From: CALJDF01 sp038121105
Lineage (GTDB): Bacteria > Pseudomonadota > Alphaproteobacteria > SHVP01
Direction of reading: 5' to 3'
Assembly: GCA_038121105.1 (NCBI GenBank)
Contig: JAYONB010000003.1
Coordinates: forward strand, 124,001 to 188,000
Length of the DNA stretch: 64,000 bases
Shown here in pieces: positions 24,118 through 32,971 of the stretch. Position 1 is the first letter of the stretch. The number at the start of each line of letters is the position of its first letter. A program made the translations under genes and the position numbers. Under the pieces are notes generated by a model that was given only the letters and a program-made list of their open reading frames with translations, searched no databases and was not told the origin of the DNA.

Positions 24118-25266
24118 ATGAAGTTCTTGTTTTTCCACCTGATGCCGTGGGACAGCTTTCCCAAGGAAGGCCCGGAATGGCCGGTGAGCAATCGCGACTT
24201 CGACCCGGTCAAAGGCACCGAGGTCTACCAGACCTATATCGATACGATGGCCTATGCCGAAGATTGCGGTTTCGATGCGGTGGGCTGCAACGAGCATCAC
24301 TTTTCGCCGTTCGGGTTGATGTCGAACCCCAACCTGATCGGTTCGGCGCTGATCCAACGCACCAAGAAGATCCAGCTGGCGATGGTGGGCAGCCTGGTGC
24401 CGCTGTTGAACCCGATCCGCGTGGCCGAGGAATACGCCATGCTGGACGTCATGTCGGGCGGGCGATTGATGGCCGGGATATTGCGCGGCATTCCGCACGA
24501 ATACGTCGCCTATAACGTACCGCCCGACGAATCGCGTGCCCGGCTGGAAGAAGCCGCCGCGTTGATCGTCAAGGCCTGGACCGCGCGCGAGCCGTTCGGG
24601 TGGAACGGGACGTATTACAACTTCCCGGCGGTCTCGATTTGGCCGCGCCCCCGACAACTGCCGCACCCGCCGATGATCATGTCGGCGAGCAACGAAGATT
24701 CGGCGCGCACGGCGGCGCGCCATCGCGCGATCATGGGCCTTGCGTTGATCCCCGACTTGAAGATCGCCAAGCAATTGATCGACACCTACATGGAGGCCGC
24801 GCACGAGGCGGGTTGGCAGCCCACGCCCGAGCATGTGTTGGTCGGGCTGAATACATGCATCGCGGAAACCAGCCAAGCCGCCCAAGAGGAACTCGCCAAG
24901 GGGTCGGCCTATTTCGGCAAGGTGTTGCTGGGCGGGCCGCGCACGGCGCAGAAGTTGGTGCTGCAGAAGTCGCGCTATTTTGCCGACGACGAGGTGCGCA
25001 AAGAATTCGTCGGCCGGATTCAAAACGCGAAGGAACGATCGCTTAAGGAAACCATCGACGCCGGGGTCACGCTGTGCGGCACGCCCGACGAGGTGGTGAC
25101 GCAGATCGCGCGGGTGCGCGAGGAACTGGGGTGCGGCTGGATCAACATGAACATGAAGATCGGCAACATCCCCAACGAGGGCGTGCGGCGATCGATGGAA
25201 CTGTTCCGCGATCATGTCCGGCCCGCGTTTCCGGTGCCTGCGGCCGACGCGGTGGCCGCCGAGTAA
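24118..25266 (+). CDS. LLM class flavin-dependent oxidoreductase
   Basis: A luciferase-like TIM-barrel FMN enzyme of 382 residues from the ATG at 24118. Features: MKFLFFHLMPW start strand, CNEHHFSPFG near 59-68, LDVMSGGRLMAGILRGIPHEY near 112-132 and CGTPDEVVTQIARVREELG near 319-337. Members are F420- or FMN-dependent monooxygenases or dehydrogenases. Followed 62 bases later by a CaiB-type CoA transferase in the same direction, likely one unit. The substrate is not predictable. Confidence 0.92.
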   Translation: MKFLFFHLMPWDSFPKEGPEWPVSNRDFDPVKGTEVYQTYIDTMAYAEDCGFDAVGCNEHHFSPFGLMSNPNLIGSALIQRTKKIQLAMVGSLVPLLNPIRVAEEYAMLDVMSGGRLMAGILRGIPHEYVAYNVPPDESRARLEEAAALIVKAWTAREPFGWNGTYYNFPAVSIWPRPRQLPHPPMIMSASNEDSARTAARHRAIMGLALIPDLKIAKQLIDTYMEAAHEAGWQPTPEHVLVGLNTCIAETSQAAQEELAKGSAYFGKVLLGGPRTAQKLVLQKSRYFADDEVRKEFVGRIQNAKERSLKETIDAGVTLCGTPDEVVTQIARVREELGCGWINMNMKIGNIPNEGVRRSMELFRDHVRPAFPVPAADAVAAE

Positions 25267-25328
25267 TCAAGCCCGCCAAAACCAAACACGCCACTTTGAT
25301 GAAACGATAAGTAGAGGAGCGCGGCTAC

Positions 25329-26537
25329 ATGCTTCCTTTGACCGGCCTTTGGGTCCTCGCCGTCGAACAGTACGGCGCGGGACCGTTCGGGACGCAGTAT
25401 CTGGCCGATCTCGGCGCCGAGGTGATCAAGATCGAATCGCCCGAGGGGGGCGACGTGTCGCGCGGGGTCGGGCCGTTCTTTATGGACGGCGCGACGGATG
25501 CGGCCGAGGACACCGCAGCGAGCTTGTTTTATCAGGGGCTGAACCGCAACAAGCGCAGCGTGACGCTCGACCTCAAGAGCGCGGACGGCCAGGCCGTGCT
25601 GCACGACCTCGCCGCGACCGCGGATGCGGTCTGCAACAATCTGCGCGGCGACGTGCCGGCCAAGCTGGGACTGACCTACGAGACGCTAAAGGCGGTGAAG
25701 CCCGCGTTGGTGTGTGCCCATCTGTCGGCTTATGGGCGGGACAACGAACGGGCCGCATGGCCGGGCTACGACTTTTTGATGCAAGCCGAGGCGGGCTACT
25801 TCGCGGTGACCGGCGAGCCCGGCGGGCCGCCCGCGCGCATGGGCCTGTCGATCATCGACATGATGGCGGGCCTGTCGATGTCGTTCGCCTTGGTCTCTAG
25901 CGTGATGCAGGCCCGCGAAACCGGCGTGGGGCGCGACGTCGATGTGAACCTGTTCGATACCGCGCTGTTCAATCTCAATTATTTGGCGCAGTGGTATCTC
26001 GGCGCCGGGCACAACCAAGGACGCGAGCCGCGCTCGGCCCATGCGTCGTTGGTGCCCTGCCAGCTCTACAAGACCGGCGACGGGTGGATCTACTTGATGT
26101 GCAACAAGGAGAAGTTCTTCGGCATCCTGTGCGATCTGATCGATCGGGCCGCGTGGAAAACCGATCCGCGTTTCTTGACGTTCAAAGAGCGCCTTGCCCA
26201 CCGCGATGCGTTGACGCCGCTGGTCGACGAGGCGCTGTCGGGCAAGACCACCGCCGAGTGGCTTGAGATCTTGCAAGGCAAGGTGCCGGCGGCCCCGTTG
26301 AACGATGTCGCGCAGGCGTTGGAGAACCCGTTCGTGCGCGACCGCGGCCGTATCGCCGCCGCCGCCACGCCGGACGGGCGTTCGGTCGACATGCTGGCGA
26401 CGCCGATCCACGTAACCGGCGAAACCTACCCCCACCGCGCCGCCCCGGCCCTGGGCGCGGACAACGACGCGATCCTGGCCGACCTGGGTTATGACGCGGC
26501 GCGCATTGCGCAGCTGCGCGCCGACAAAGTGATCTGA
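25329..26537 (+). CDS. CaiB/BaiF CoA-transferase family protein
   Basis: Class III CoA transferase, 402 residues. The N-terminus LTGLWVLAVEQYGAGPFGTQ and YLADLGAEVIKIESPEGGD are the family hallmark, and the catalytic Asp is Asp177 in GLSIIDMMAG. LNRNKRSVTLDLKS lies at 71-84. It moves CoA between carboxylic acids such as succinate, formate or aromatic acids. A ribosome site (AGAGGAG) precedes the ATG. Linked with the LLM gene upstream. Confidence 0.95.
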   Translation: MLPLTGLWVLAVEQYGAGPFGTQYLADLGAEVIKIESPEGGDVSRGVGPFFMDGATDAAEDTAASLFYQGLNRNKRSVTLDLKSADGQAVLHDLAATADAVCNNLRGDVPAKLGLTYETLKAVKPALVCAHLSAYGRDNERAAWPGYDFLMQAEAGYFAVTGEPGGPPARMGLSIIDMMAGLSMSFALVSSVMQARETGVGRDVDVNLFDTALFNLNYLAQWYLGAGHNQGREPRSAHASLVPCQLYKTGDGWIYLMCNKEKFFGILCDLIDRAAWKTDPRFLTFKERLAHRDALTPLVDEALSGKTTAEWLEILQGKVPAAPLNDVAQALENPFVRDRGRIAAAATPDGRSVDMLATPIHVTGETYPHRAAPALGADNDAILADLGYDAARIAQLRADKVI

Positions 26538-26547
26538 CGCCCCGCCT

Positions 26548-26826
26548 GCCCGGCGTAGTAGAATCGCCAAGACCTTTACAACTCGCGCGCGACTGGGTGC
26601 AATGCTCCCAGCACAGCGAGGACCACATGCCGATCGTGACGGTCATCGGGCAGGACGGGCATCTGTTGAAGGTCAACGGGATCGACCGCGGCGCGTTGTC
26701 GGTCGCAGCCATTTAAGTGCCGGTCGATATCGGCTGGGCCACGTTCGAGGCCTTTGCCGCAGACGGCACGCTGCACCGTGACACGGATGTCTAAATCAAT
26801 CCGGTCGATAACGACCCGGTCGACCT
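26548..26826 (+). pseudogene. possible decayed coding remnant
   Basis: One reading frame gives protein-like pieces separated by stops: LARDWVQCSQHSEDHMPIVT and GHLLKVNGIDRGALSVAAI, stop (26714-26716), then VPVDIGWATFEAFAADGTL, another stop, then INPVDNDPVDLS. The pieces stay in phase, which is unusual for random intergenic DNA. An intact 29-residue ORF from the ATG at 26627 is the most that could be made. No family is recognised. Confidence 0.3.
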
Positions 26827-26829
26827 GTC

Positions 26830-28305
26830 ATGACCGGTCGCCTCGCCGCCGTCTTGGTGACGATGATCTTGGCGGCCTGCGCGGCACCGACGCGCAATGC
26901 CGAACTTGCTGTGCTGGATGTCGATGCCGGCTACCGGTTTCACACCATCAACCATGGATCGCGCGACGATACGTTGGTGGTGATGACGATGTCGGGCGGC
27001 GGGACGCGGGCCGCGTCGTTGGCGACGGGCGCCTTGCGCGGCCTGCATGCCGCGACGTTCGCCGACGGGACGCCGCTGACCGCAGAGATCGACATCTTGT
27101 CGTCGGTGTCGGGCGGCAGCGTGACGGCCGCCTATTTCGCGCGCCATGGCTACGACGGGCTGGCGAGGTTGGAGGAGACCTTCTTGCGCCAAAACGTCAT
27201 CGGCGATTTGTTCGAAGCGGGCTTGAACCCCGTCAACTTGGCACGACTGCCGACACCGGCCTATGCGCGGATCGATTGGCTGGTGGCGGCGTTTCGCAAA
27301 CGACTGTTCGGCGCCGAGGAGCGGTTCGAGGCGTTGTCGAACGAAACGGCGCCGCGCCCCTATCTGATCCTCAACGCGGGCGACGTGACGGCGGAAACGC
27401 CCTTTCCGTTTACCCAAGATCGGTTCGACCTGATCTGTTCCGATCTGTCGAGGATGGAATTGTCGCTGGCCGTGGCGGCCTCGGCGGCGTTCCCCGGGGC
27501 GCTGAGCGCGTTGACCTTGACGAACTATTCGCCCTACGCCGCGCAGGATGCCGCGTGGCCCGACCATCCGCCGCTTCGGATCATCAATCCGCTCAGTACG
27601 TCGGCCTACGCCAACCCGCAAGGGCGACGCCGGGCGGCGCGCGAGTGGGGCTATCTCAACCGCGCCTACCCCGACGACTATCTGGATGACGACGGGCGGA
27701 TCGACAACAGCCGCCCGCCCCGGCGCAAGAATTGGCAGCGGGCGCTGCCGACAAGCGAACGCCGCCAGTTCATTCACTTGTTGGATGGCGGCATCACCGA
27801 CAATTTGGGGCTCTCCGAGGCGCTCTATCTGGTATCGGCGAGCAACGGCCAGGCGTTGATGCGCGGCCGCGACGGCGTTCGCAAGAATTTGGTCCAGGCG
27901 ATTTGCGCGCGCGACATTCGCACCGTTCTCTTTGTGGTGGTGAATGCGCGTGCGGACAAACAAAGCGATCTCGACCGCTCCGCCTCACCACCGGGCATCG
28001 TGGCCTCGATCTTCGGCTCGACGAGCAGCGCGATCGACGGCACGACCTACGGGTTGCTCGATCGGTTGGAGACGGTCACCAAGGAGCTGGTGCGGCTGGG
28101 CCAGAACTGCGATGCGGCGGCCGAGCTTGCCGTCCTGACGGTGCCGGTGGACTTCGATTTCATCGACGATCCCGCGTGTCGTCTCCGGTTCCGCGACATG
28201 GCGACGAGTTGGACCCTACCGGAACGGGCCGTCGATGCGTTGCTGGCGGCAGGCGCCGCCCTGGCGGCCGACGGTCTGAACGCCGCGCCACGCGACCGCA
28301 GCTGA
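26830..28305 (+). CDS. patatin-like phospholipase lipoprotein
   Basis: 491 residues with a lipoprotein signal (lipobox LAAC, Cys17), so it is likely anchored on the periplasmic side of a membrane. The patatin fold shows the oxyanion loop SGGGTR at 55-60, the nucleophile strand SSVSGGS at 91-97 (Ser94), and the catalytic Asp in LDGGITDNLGLSEA near 318-331. Patatins hydrolyse phospholipids or other acyl esters. The first Gly of the usual GxSxG is Ser here, as seen in other members of the VSGGS type. Last gene before the tmRNA locus. Confidence 0.9.
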   Translation: MTGRLAAVLVTMILAACAAPTRNAELAVLDVDAGYRFHTINHGSRDDTLVVMTMSGGGTRAASLATGALRGLHAATFADGTPLTAEIDILSSVSGGSVTAAYFARHGYDGLARLEETFLRQNVIGDLFEAGLNPVNLARLPTPAYARIDWLVAAFRKRLFGAEERFEALSNETAPRPYLILNAGDVTAETPFPFTQDRFDLICSDLSRMELSLAVAASAAFPGALSALTLTNYSPYAAQDAAWPDHPPLRIINPLSTSAYANPQGRRRAAREWGYLNRAYPDDYLDDDGRIDNSRPPRRKNWQRALPTSERRQFIHLLDGGITDNLGLSEALYLVSASNGQALMRGRDGVRKNLVQAICARDIRTVLFVVVNARADKQSDLDRSASPPGIVASIFGSTSSAIDGTTYGLLDRLETVTKELVRLGQNCDAAAELAVLTVPVDFDFIDDPACRLRFRDMATSWTLPERAVDALLAAGAALAADGLNAAPRDRS

Positions 28306-28394
28306 CCGAGCGCGGCGGCGCGCCTGGGGCTGCGCGTCGAGGCCCGCGCCACACTGAAAGAGGCCTGCGCGACCGCCGCACAGGCGGACTAGCC

Positions 28395-28423
28395 TTCAAA
28401 ATGGTCCCCAAAGGGCCTATATA
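28395..28423 (+). promoter_or_regulatory. probable tmRNA promoter
   Basis: TTCAAA (28395-28400) and TATATA (28418-28423) with a 17-base spacer put the start near 28430, just before the acceptor piece. Consensus prediction. Confidence 0.5.
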
Positions 28424-28430
28424 GAGGGTG

Positions 28431-28730
28431 CCGGTTTACCGGCTATGGCGATAAACGCTTCACGGAATAAGCGTAGCGGACCCGGGGGCAGTACCCGGCG
28501 CCTCCACCATAAACACATCGGCCCGAAGCGGCCTGCGACCAGTTGAGATGTGTTTTTGATGGGGGCGAATCAGGATCGACGCGCGTAGTAAAGGTGAAGT
28601 TTTTGCCCGGCATGGTTCCACCGTCATCGGGCTATTTCTACAAGTGCCAATGATAACGAAATGGCGCTCGCTGCTTAGTCATAAGTAAGCGCGGTTCGGG
28701 GGGCTACCGGGCAACAGAAGCCCCCCACTT
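28431..28730 (+). ncRNA. ssrA: tmRNA, circularly permuted two-piece form
   Basis: Rescues stalled ribosomes and tags the unfinished protein. The 3' (acceptor) piece is encoded first and ends with CCTCCACCA (CCA at 28507-28509). Its T stem is CCGGG (28482-28486) and CCCGG (28494-28498) with a 7-base loop. After a spacer (28510-28560) comes the 5' (coding) piece, starting GGGGGCGAATCAGGATCGAC at 28561. GGGGGCG pairs with the acceptor strand at 28499-28505 over seven positions with one G-U, and GTGAAG (28594-28599) pairs with CTTCAC (28458-28463), rejoining the pieces. The tag frame from GCC at 28646 reads ANDNEMALAA, stop TAG at 28676. An 8-bp stem follows at 28698-28726. The exact outer ends are estimated. 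Confidence 0.95.
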
Positions 28731-28826
28731 CAACCCAGCACCTCGTATGACCGAACCGTCGGACCACCCCTTGGATTCCGACGCGGGCCGGGTAGTATGG
28801 CGGCCTCATTGGAGTGTCGAGGCACG

Positions 28827-29366
28827 ATGCGCGATCAGTTCAATTACCCCAAGATGGTCGATGCGGCGCTACGCGGCGTCGTGCGCACCGCGTTGCAGCA
28901 GGTGCGGGATGAGGGCTTGCGGGGCAACCACCACCTTTATGTTTCGTTTTTGACGCATTTTCCGGGCGTGGTGGTCGCCGACTACCTGCGCGAGAAATAC
29001 CCCAAAGAGATGACGATCGTGCTGCAGCACCAGTTTTGGGACCTCGAGGTGTCGGACGAGACGCTCGACCTGACGCTGTCGTTCAACAAGGTGCCCGAAC
29101 GGTTGATCATTCCGTTCGATGCGATGACCGGATTTGCCGACCCGAGCGTCCAATTCGGCCTGCAGTTCCAGCCCGATCGAAGCCGCATCGAAAGCCCCGG
29201 CGAGGACGACGCCGGTTTGCCCGCGCAGCTGACGCCGGGCGGCGCGGTCATTTCGGTCGGCAGCAATGCGGACGACGACCTCCACGACGATGACGTCGTG
29301 ACCGAGACGCCGGAAACACCCGCCGGCGAAAAGGTCGTCGCACTGGATCAGTTCCGCAAGAAATAG
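28827..29366 (+). CDS. sspB: ClpXP adaptor SspB, alpha-proteobacterial type
   Basis: Binds the ssrA tag and delivers tagged proteins to ClpXP. 179 residues from the ATG at 28827. The SspB-alpha core is FNYPKMVDAALRGVVRTAL at 5-23, HLYVSFLTHFPGVVV near 36-50, ILQHQFWDL-like strand VLQHQFWDLEV, and LIIPFDAMTGFADPSVQFGL near 92-111. A flexible acidic linker follows, and the C-terminal VVALDQFRKK is the ClpX-docking tail. It lies about 95 bases after the tmRNA, so adaptor and tag are neighbours. A class I fumarase gene follows after 38 bases. Confidence 0.95.
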   Translation: MRDQFNYPKMVDAALRGVVRTALQQVRDEGLRGNHHLYVSFLTHFPGVVVADYLREKYPKEMTIVLQHQFWDLEVSDETLDLTLSFNKVPERLIIPFDAMTGFADPSVQFGLQFQPDRSRIESPGEDDAGLPAQLTPGGAVISVGSNADDDLHDDDVVTETPETPAGEKVVALDQFRKK

Positions 29367-29404
29367 CCTTTCGTGCGCGGCCCCGTGCCGCCAAAGGAGT
29401 ACCC

Positions 29405-31030
29405 ATGGTTGCGTTCCACTATCAGGACATGTTTCCGCTCGGCCCCGACGAGACGCCCTACCGCCAAGTGACGGACGAATTCGTCACCCCGATGTCGGTC
29501 GACGGCACGGATATCGTCAAGGTGGCGCCCGAGGCACTGACGTTCCTGACCAAAGAAGCGATGCGCGACATTGCCCATTTGTTGCGCCCGGGGCACCTGC
29601 AGCAGTTGGCCAACATTCTGGACGACCCCGAGGCGTCGGACAACGACCGCTACGTCGCCTATGAATTGCTGAAGAACGCCAACATCGCGTCGGGCATGAT
29701 CCTGCCGGGCTGCCAAGATACCGGCACTGCGATCGTGATGGGCTACAAGGGCCAGGGAATCTGGACGCTGGGCAACGACGCCGAGGCGATCTCGCGCGGC
29801 GTGTTCAACACCTATACCGAGTCCTATTTGCGCTATTCGCAGATGGCGGCCTTGAACATGTACGACGAGGTCAACACGGGCAGCAATCTGCCGGCGCAGA
29901 TCGACCTCTATGCCGCCGACGGCGATGCCTACAAATTCCTGTTCATGGCCAAGGGCGGTGGGTCGGCCAACAAGACCTTTCTGTACCAGCAAACCCGCGC
30001 GGTGCTGAACCCCGACGGGCTGATGACGTTCCTGGACGAGAAGATTCGCTCGCTCGGCACGGCGGCGTGCCCGCCCTATCACTTGGCGATCGTCGTCGGC
30101 GGAACCTCGGCGGAGATCAACCTGAAGACCGTCAAGCTCGCAAGCACGCGCTACCTCGATGCGCTGCCGACCGAAGGCAACGAACACGGCCAAGCGTTCC
30201 GCGACCTGGAGACAGAGGCCAAGGTGCACGAATTGACGCGCACGATGGGCATCGGCGCGCAGTTCGGCGGCAAGTACTTTTGCCACGACGTGCGCGTGAT
30301 CCGACTGCCGCGGCACGGCGCCAGCGTGCCGATAGGGATCGGGGTGTCGTGCTCCGCCGACCGGCAAGCGCTCGGCAAGATCACCCGCGACGGCGTGTTC
30401 CTGGAACAACTCGAAACCAACCCGGCCAAATACATGCCCGAGATCAAAGAGGGCGAACTGGGCGGCGATGTGGTGCGCGTCGACCTGAACCGACCGATGG
30501 CCGAGATCTTGAAACAGCTTTCCGAATATCCGATCCGCACACGCCTGTCGTTGCACGGCCCGATGATCGTGGCGCGCGACATTGCGCACGCCAAGATCAA
30601 GGAACGCTTGGCCGCCGGTGACGGGATGCCGCAATACATGAAAGACCATATGGTCTATTACGCCGGGCCGGCGAAGACGCCGGAAGGCTACGCCTCGGGC
30701 TCGTTCGGCCCGACCACGGCGGGCCGGATGGATTCGTATGTGGACGAATTCATGGCGGCGGGCGGCAGCATGATCTCGCTTGCCAAAGGCAACCGCTCTC
30801 CCATGGTGCGCAAAGCCTGCGGCAAGCACGGCGGGTTCTATTTGGGCTCGATCGGGGGGCCGGCGGCGATTTTGGCGCAAGACTGCATCAAGAAGGTCGA
30901 GGTGCTGGAGTACCCCGAGTTGGGCATGGAAGCGGTGTGGCGCATCGAGGTCGAAGACTTCCCCGCCTTCATCGTGATCGACGACAAGGGCAACGACTTT
31001 TTCGTCGGCACCGTCGAGAAAGCGGCCTAG
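29405..31030 (+). CDS. fumA: class I fumarate hydratase (iron-sulfur type)
   Basis: Hydrates fumarate to malate in the TCA cycle using a [4Fe-4S] cluster. 541 residues. The N-terminal half (fumarate hydratase alpha region) contains PGCQDTGTAIVMG near 99-111; the middle has IGVSCSADRQALGKI; the C-terminal beta region has GGPAAILAQDCIKKVEVLEY near 484-503. Three conserved Cys for the cluster are present. A class II enzyme is encoded 3 kb further on, so the cell has both an oxygen-sensitive and a stable form. The name fumA is by class, not strict orthology. Confidence 0.95.
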   Translation: MVAFHYQDMFPLGPDETPYRQVTDEFVTPMSVDGTDIVKVAPEALTFLTKEAMRDIAHLLRPGHLQQLANILDDPEASDNDRYVAYELLKNANIASGMILPGCQDTGTAIVMGYKGQGIWTLGNDAEAISRGVFNTYTESYLRYSQMAALNMYDEVNTGSNLPAQIDLYAADGDAYKFLFMAKGGGSANKTFLYQQTRAVLNPDGLMTFLDEKIRSLGTAACPPYHLAIVVGGTSAEINLKTVKLASTRYLDALPTEGNEHGQAFRDLETEAKVHELTRTMGIGAQFGGKYFCHDVRVIRLPRHGASVPIGIGVSCSADRQALGKITRDGVFLEQLETNPAKYMPEIKEGELGGDVVRVDLNRPMAEILKQLSEYPIRTRLSLHGPMIVARDIAHAKIKERLAAGDGMPQYMKDHMVYYAGPAKTPEGYASGSFGPTTAGRMDSYVDEFMAAGGSMISLAKGNRSPMVRKACGKHGGFYLGSIGGPAAILAQDCIKKVEVLEYPELGMEAVWRIEVEDFPAFIVIDDKGNDFFVGTVEKAA

Positions 31031-31039
31031 GACGCACAC

Positions 31040-31537
31040 ATGGCCGCGACAATCCGGCCTTACGAACCGGGCGACCTGGGACGATTGGCCACGGCGAATG
31101 TGGCCTATCACGCGACCGAGTGGGGTTTCCCCGGCGCCTTCTTCGAAGCGAAGATCGCCGCGGGTATGGCCGCCTTTCTCGAGACGTTGGAGGGGCCCGG
31201 CAACGGGTGGTGGTCCGCCGAGCTCGACGACGCGTATGTCGGCGGCATCGTGATCGACGGCAACAACCCAAACGCGGCGCGACTGCGCTGGTTCATTCTC
31301 AGCGAGAAAGCACGCGGACAAGGCATCGGCCGGGCGTTGCTCGACACCGCGATGCAACACTGTCGCGCGCAAGCCTTTCCGCTCGTGTTTCTCAGTACGT
31401 TTCGCGGCTTGGACAAAGCTCGCAGTCTTTACGAGCGTGCCGGTTTTCGCTTGGTCGACGAAAAAGAAAACACGACGTGGGGGACGCCAAAGTCGGAGCA
31501 GCGCTTCGAGTGGACACCCGAAGATAGCGCGCCATGA
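31040..31537 (+). CDS. GNAT-family N-acetyltransferase
   Basis: 165-residue acetyl-CoA-dependent acetyltransferase. The acetyl-CoA loop is SEKARGQGIGRALLDTA near 93-109 (R/QxxGxG type), preceded by the beta strand LRWFILS, and the last motif is ARSLYERAGFRLVDEKE near 132-148. It begins 9 bases after the fumarase and overlaps the next gene by four bases (ATGA). The substrate is unknown. Confidence 0.92.
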   Translation: MAATIRPYEPGDLGRLATANVAYHATEWGFPGAFFEAKIAAGMAAFLETLEGPGNGWWSAELDDAYVGGIVIDGNNPNAARLRWFILSEKARGQGIGRALLDTAMQHCRAQAFPLVFLSTFRGLDKARSLYERAGFRLVDEKENTTWGTPKSEQRFEWTPEDSAP

Positions 31538-32925
31538 GCGTCTTGCCGGATGTCGTAACGCGCGAACTGGACGTGATCTTTTGCGGCTCCGCCGCAAGTG
31601 CGGTCTCGGCCCAGAAAGCCGCGTATTACGCGGGACCGGGGAACAAGTTTTGGAAAACGCTGCACGCCGTCGGCCTGACAGACCGGGCGTTGGCGCCCGC
31701 GGAGTTTCCGCTGCTGCTGACCTATCGGGTGGGTTTGACCGATATGAACAAGACCCAGTCGGGCGGCGACGGGGATTTGGACAAAACGGCCGACGATCCC
31801 GACCGGCTACGGGCGATCATCGACGAACACGCGCCGCGGTTTTTGGCGTTCAACGGCAAGCGGGCGGCCAAGGCCTATTTCGGTCGCGACGTGAACTACG
31901 GTCGGCAACCCGAAACGATCGGCGAGACGGCGATCTACGTGCTGCCCTCGACGTCGGGCGCCGCATCGGGTCATTGGGACCTCGCGCCGTGGCAGGAACT
32001 GGCCGAGCATGTCCGGCAACGCCGGGTGTTCACACGCGAAGATCCCGATCTTGACGCCCTGACGCCCGAAGCGCGCGAGGACATGCGGGTATCGTTGAAC
32101 CGTCGGCTTTATCACGACATCGGGTTGGATCTGCGCAAGAAGCGCGACGAGAGCGAGTTTGCTTCGCGCATGACCTCGGACCGCCAGATCCGACGCCTCA
32201 AACGCATTGTCGAAGACACCGCGACGGCCTTCTTGACCGGGCCCGGCGCGTTTTTGGGCGTCGAGGCGCTGGGCCTGGACGCTTTGGTGGACGATTTCTT
32301 CGCCGCCTACGCCGAACGACCGGTGCAGGACAACGAAGGCGGCACCAAGTTCGCCGATTCGTTCTGGCTTTATGCATTGGGCCGGTTGATCGCCCCCGAG
32401 ATGATCGTGGAAAGCGGCGTGCACCGGGGGCATTCGTCTTGGCTGTTGCGGTTGGGCAGTCCGCGCGCCGCGATGCATTGCTTCGATGTCAGTTTTCGCA
32501 GCGTGGTGTGGCGCGATGCGGACGCGGCCTACCACGAAGACGATTGGATGACGGCCGATCTCGACGCGCAGGGCCATGCGCTGTGTTATTTCGACGACCA
32601 CATCAGCCACGCCCAACGGGTGATCGAGGCGCATGCGCGGGGCTTTCGCACATTGTTGTTCGACGACGACTTCGCCGCGCACCATCTTCATGCCACGGGC
32701 CACCCCCCGCTGCCCACGTTGGCGATGATTTTCGACGACGCCCTGGAAGACGGCGAAGAGATTACCTGGCACCGGCACGGCAAGCCGAAGTCATGGACCG
32801 TGGACCTGGGCGTGCATCGCGCGGCGCGCGACTTGATCGCGGATTACGCCAAGACCCCCGACCTGGGGCCATTGTTGCGCATGCGACCCCAGTCGGGGAT
32901 CGCCGTGGTGCGCCTGAAGGACTAG
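31534..32925 (+). CDS. Mug/TDG-like glycosylase domain fused to a methyltransferase-like domain
   Basis: 463 residues in two parts. Residues 12-165 align with the mismatch-specific uracil-DNA glycosylase Mug: DVIFCGSAASAVSAQ, YYAGPGNKFWKTLHAVGLTD, YRVGLTDMNKTQSGG, FNGKRAAKAYF and VLPSTSGAAS all have counterparts. The motif that holds the catalytic Asn in Mug (GINPG) is GSAAS at 18-22, so Asn is Ala. Residues about 170-463 form a second domain with MIVESGVHRGHSSWLLRLGS near 290-309, like the first strand and Gly loop of class I SAM methyltransferases, then MHCFDVS, and CYFDDHI. No stop or frameshift separates them. The function of the fusion is unknown; repair of damaged bases or a surface-sugar enzyme are both conceivable. 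Confidence 0.75.
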   Translation: MSVLPDVVTRELDVIFCGSAASAVSAQKAAYYAGPGNKFWKTLHAVGLTDRALAPAEFPLLLTYRVGLTDMNKTQSGGDGDLDKTADDPDRLRAIIDEHAPRFLAFNGKRAAKAYFGRDVNYGRQPETIGETAIYVLPSTSGAASGHWDLAPWQELAEHVRQRRVFTREDPDLDALTPEAREDMRVSLNRRLYHDIGLDLRKKRDESEFASRMTSDRQIRRLKRIVEDTATAFLTGPGAFLGVEALGLDALVDDFFAAYAERPVQDNEGGTKFADSFWLYALGRLIAPEMIVESGVHRGHSSWLLRLGSPRAAMHCFDVSFRSVVWRDADAAYHEDDWMTADLDAQGHALCYFDDHISHAQRVIEAHARGFRTLLFDDDFAAHHLHATGHPPLPTLAMIFDDALEDGEEITWHRHGKPKSWTVDLGVHRAARDLIADYAKTPDLGPLLRMRPQSGIAVVRLKD

Positions 32926-32971
32926 CGCCAGCCGGGTTGCGCCGAAGCGTGCCACCCCGTAAGCCCCTGTT

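Noticed and set aside
29348..31597. A 749-codon minus-strand open frame
   Set aside because: Antisense to the class I fumarase and GNAT genes, which have clear motifs and starts; no family features in the antisense product.
31534..32925. Active uracil-DNA glycosylase of the Mug type
   Set aside because: The fold matches but the catalytic Asn motif GINPG is GSAAS, so an ordinary Mug activity is not claimed.
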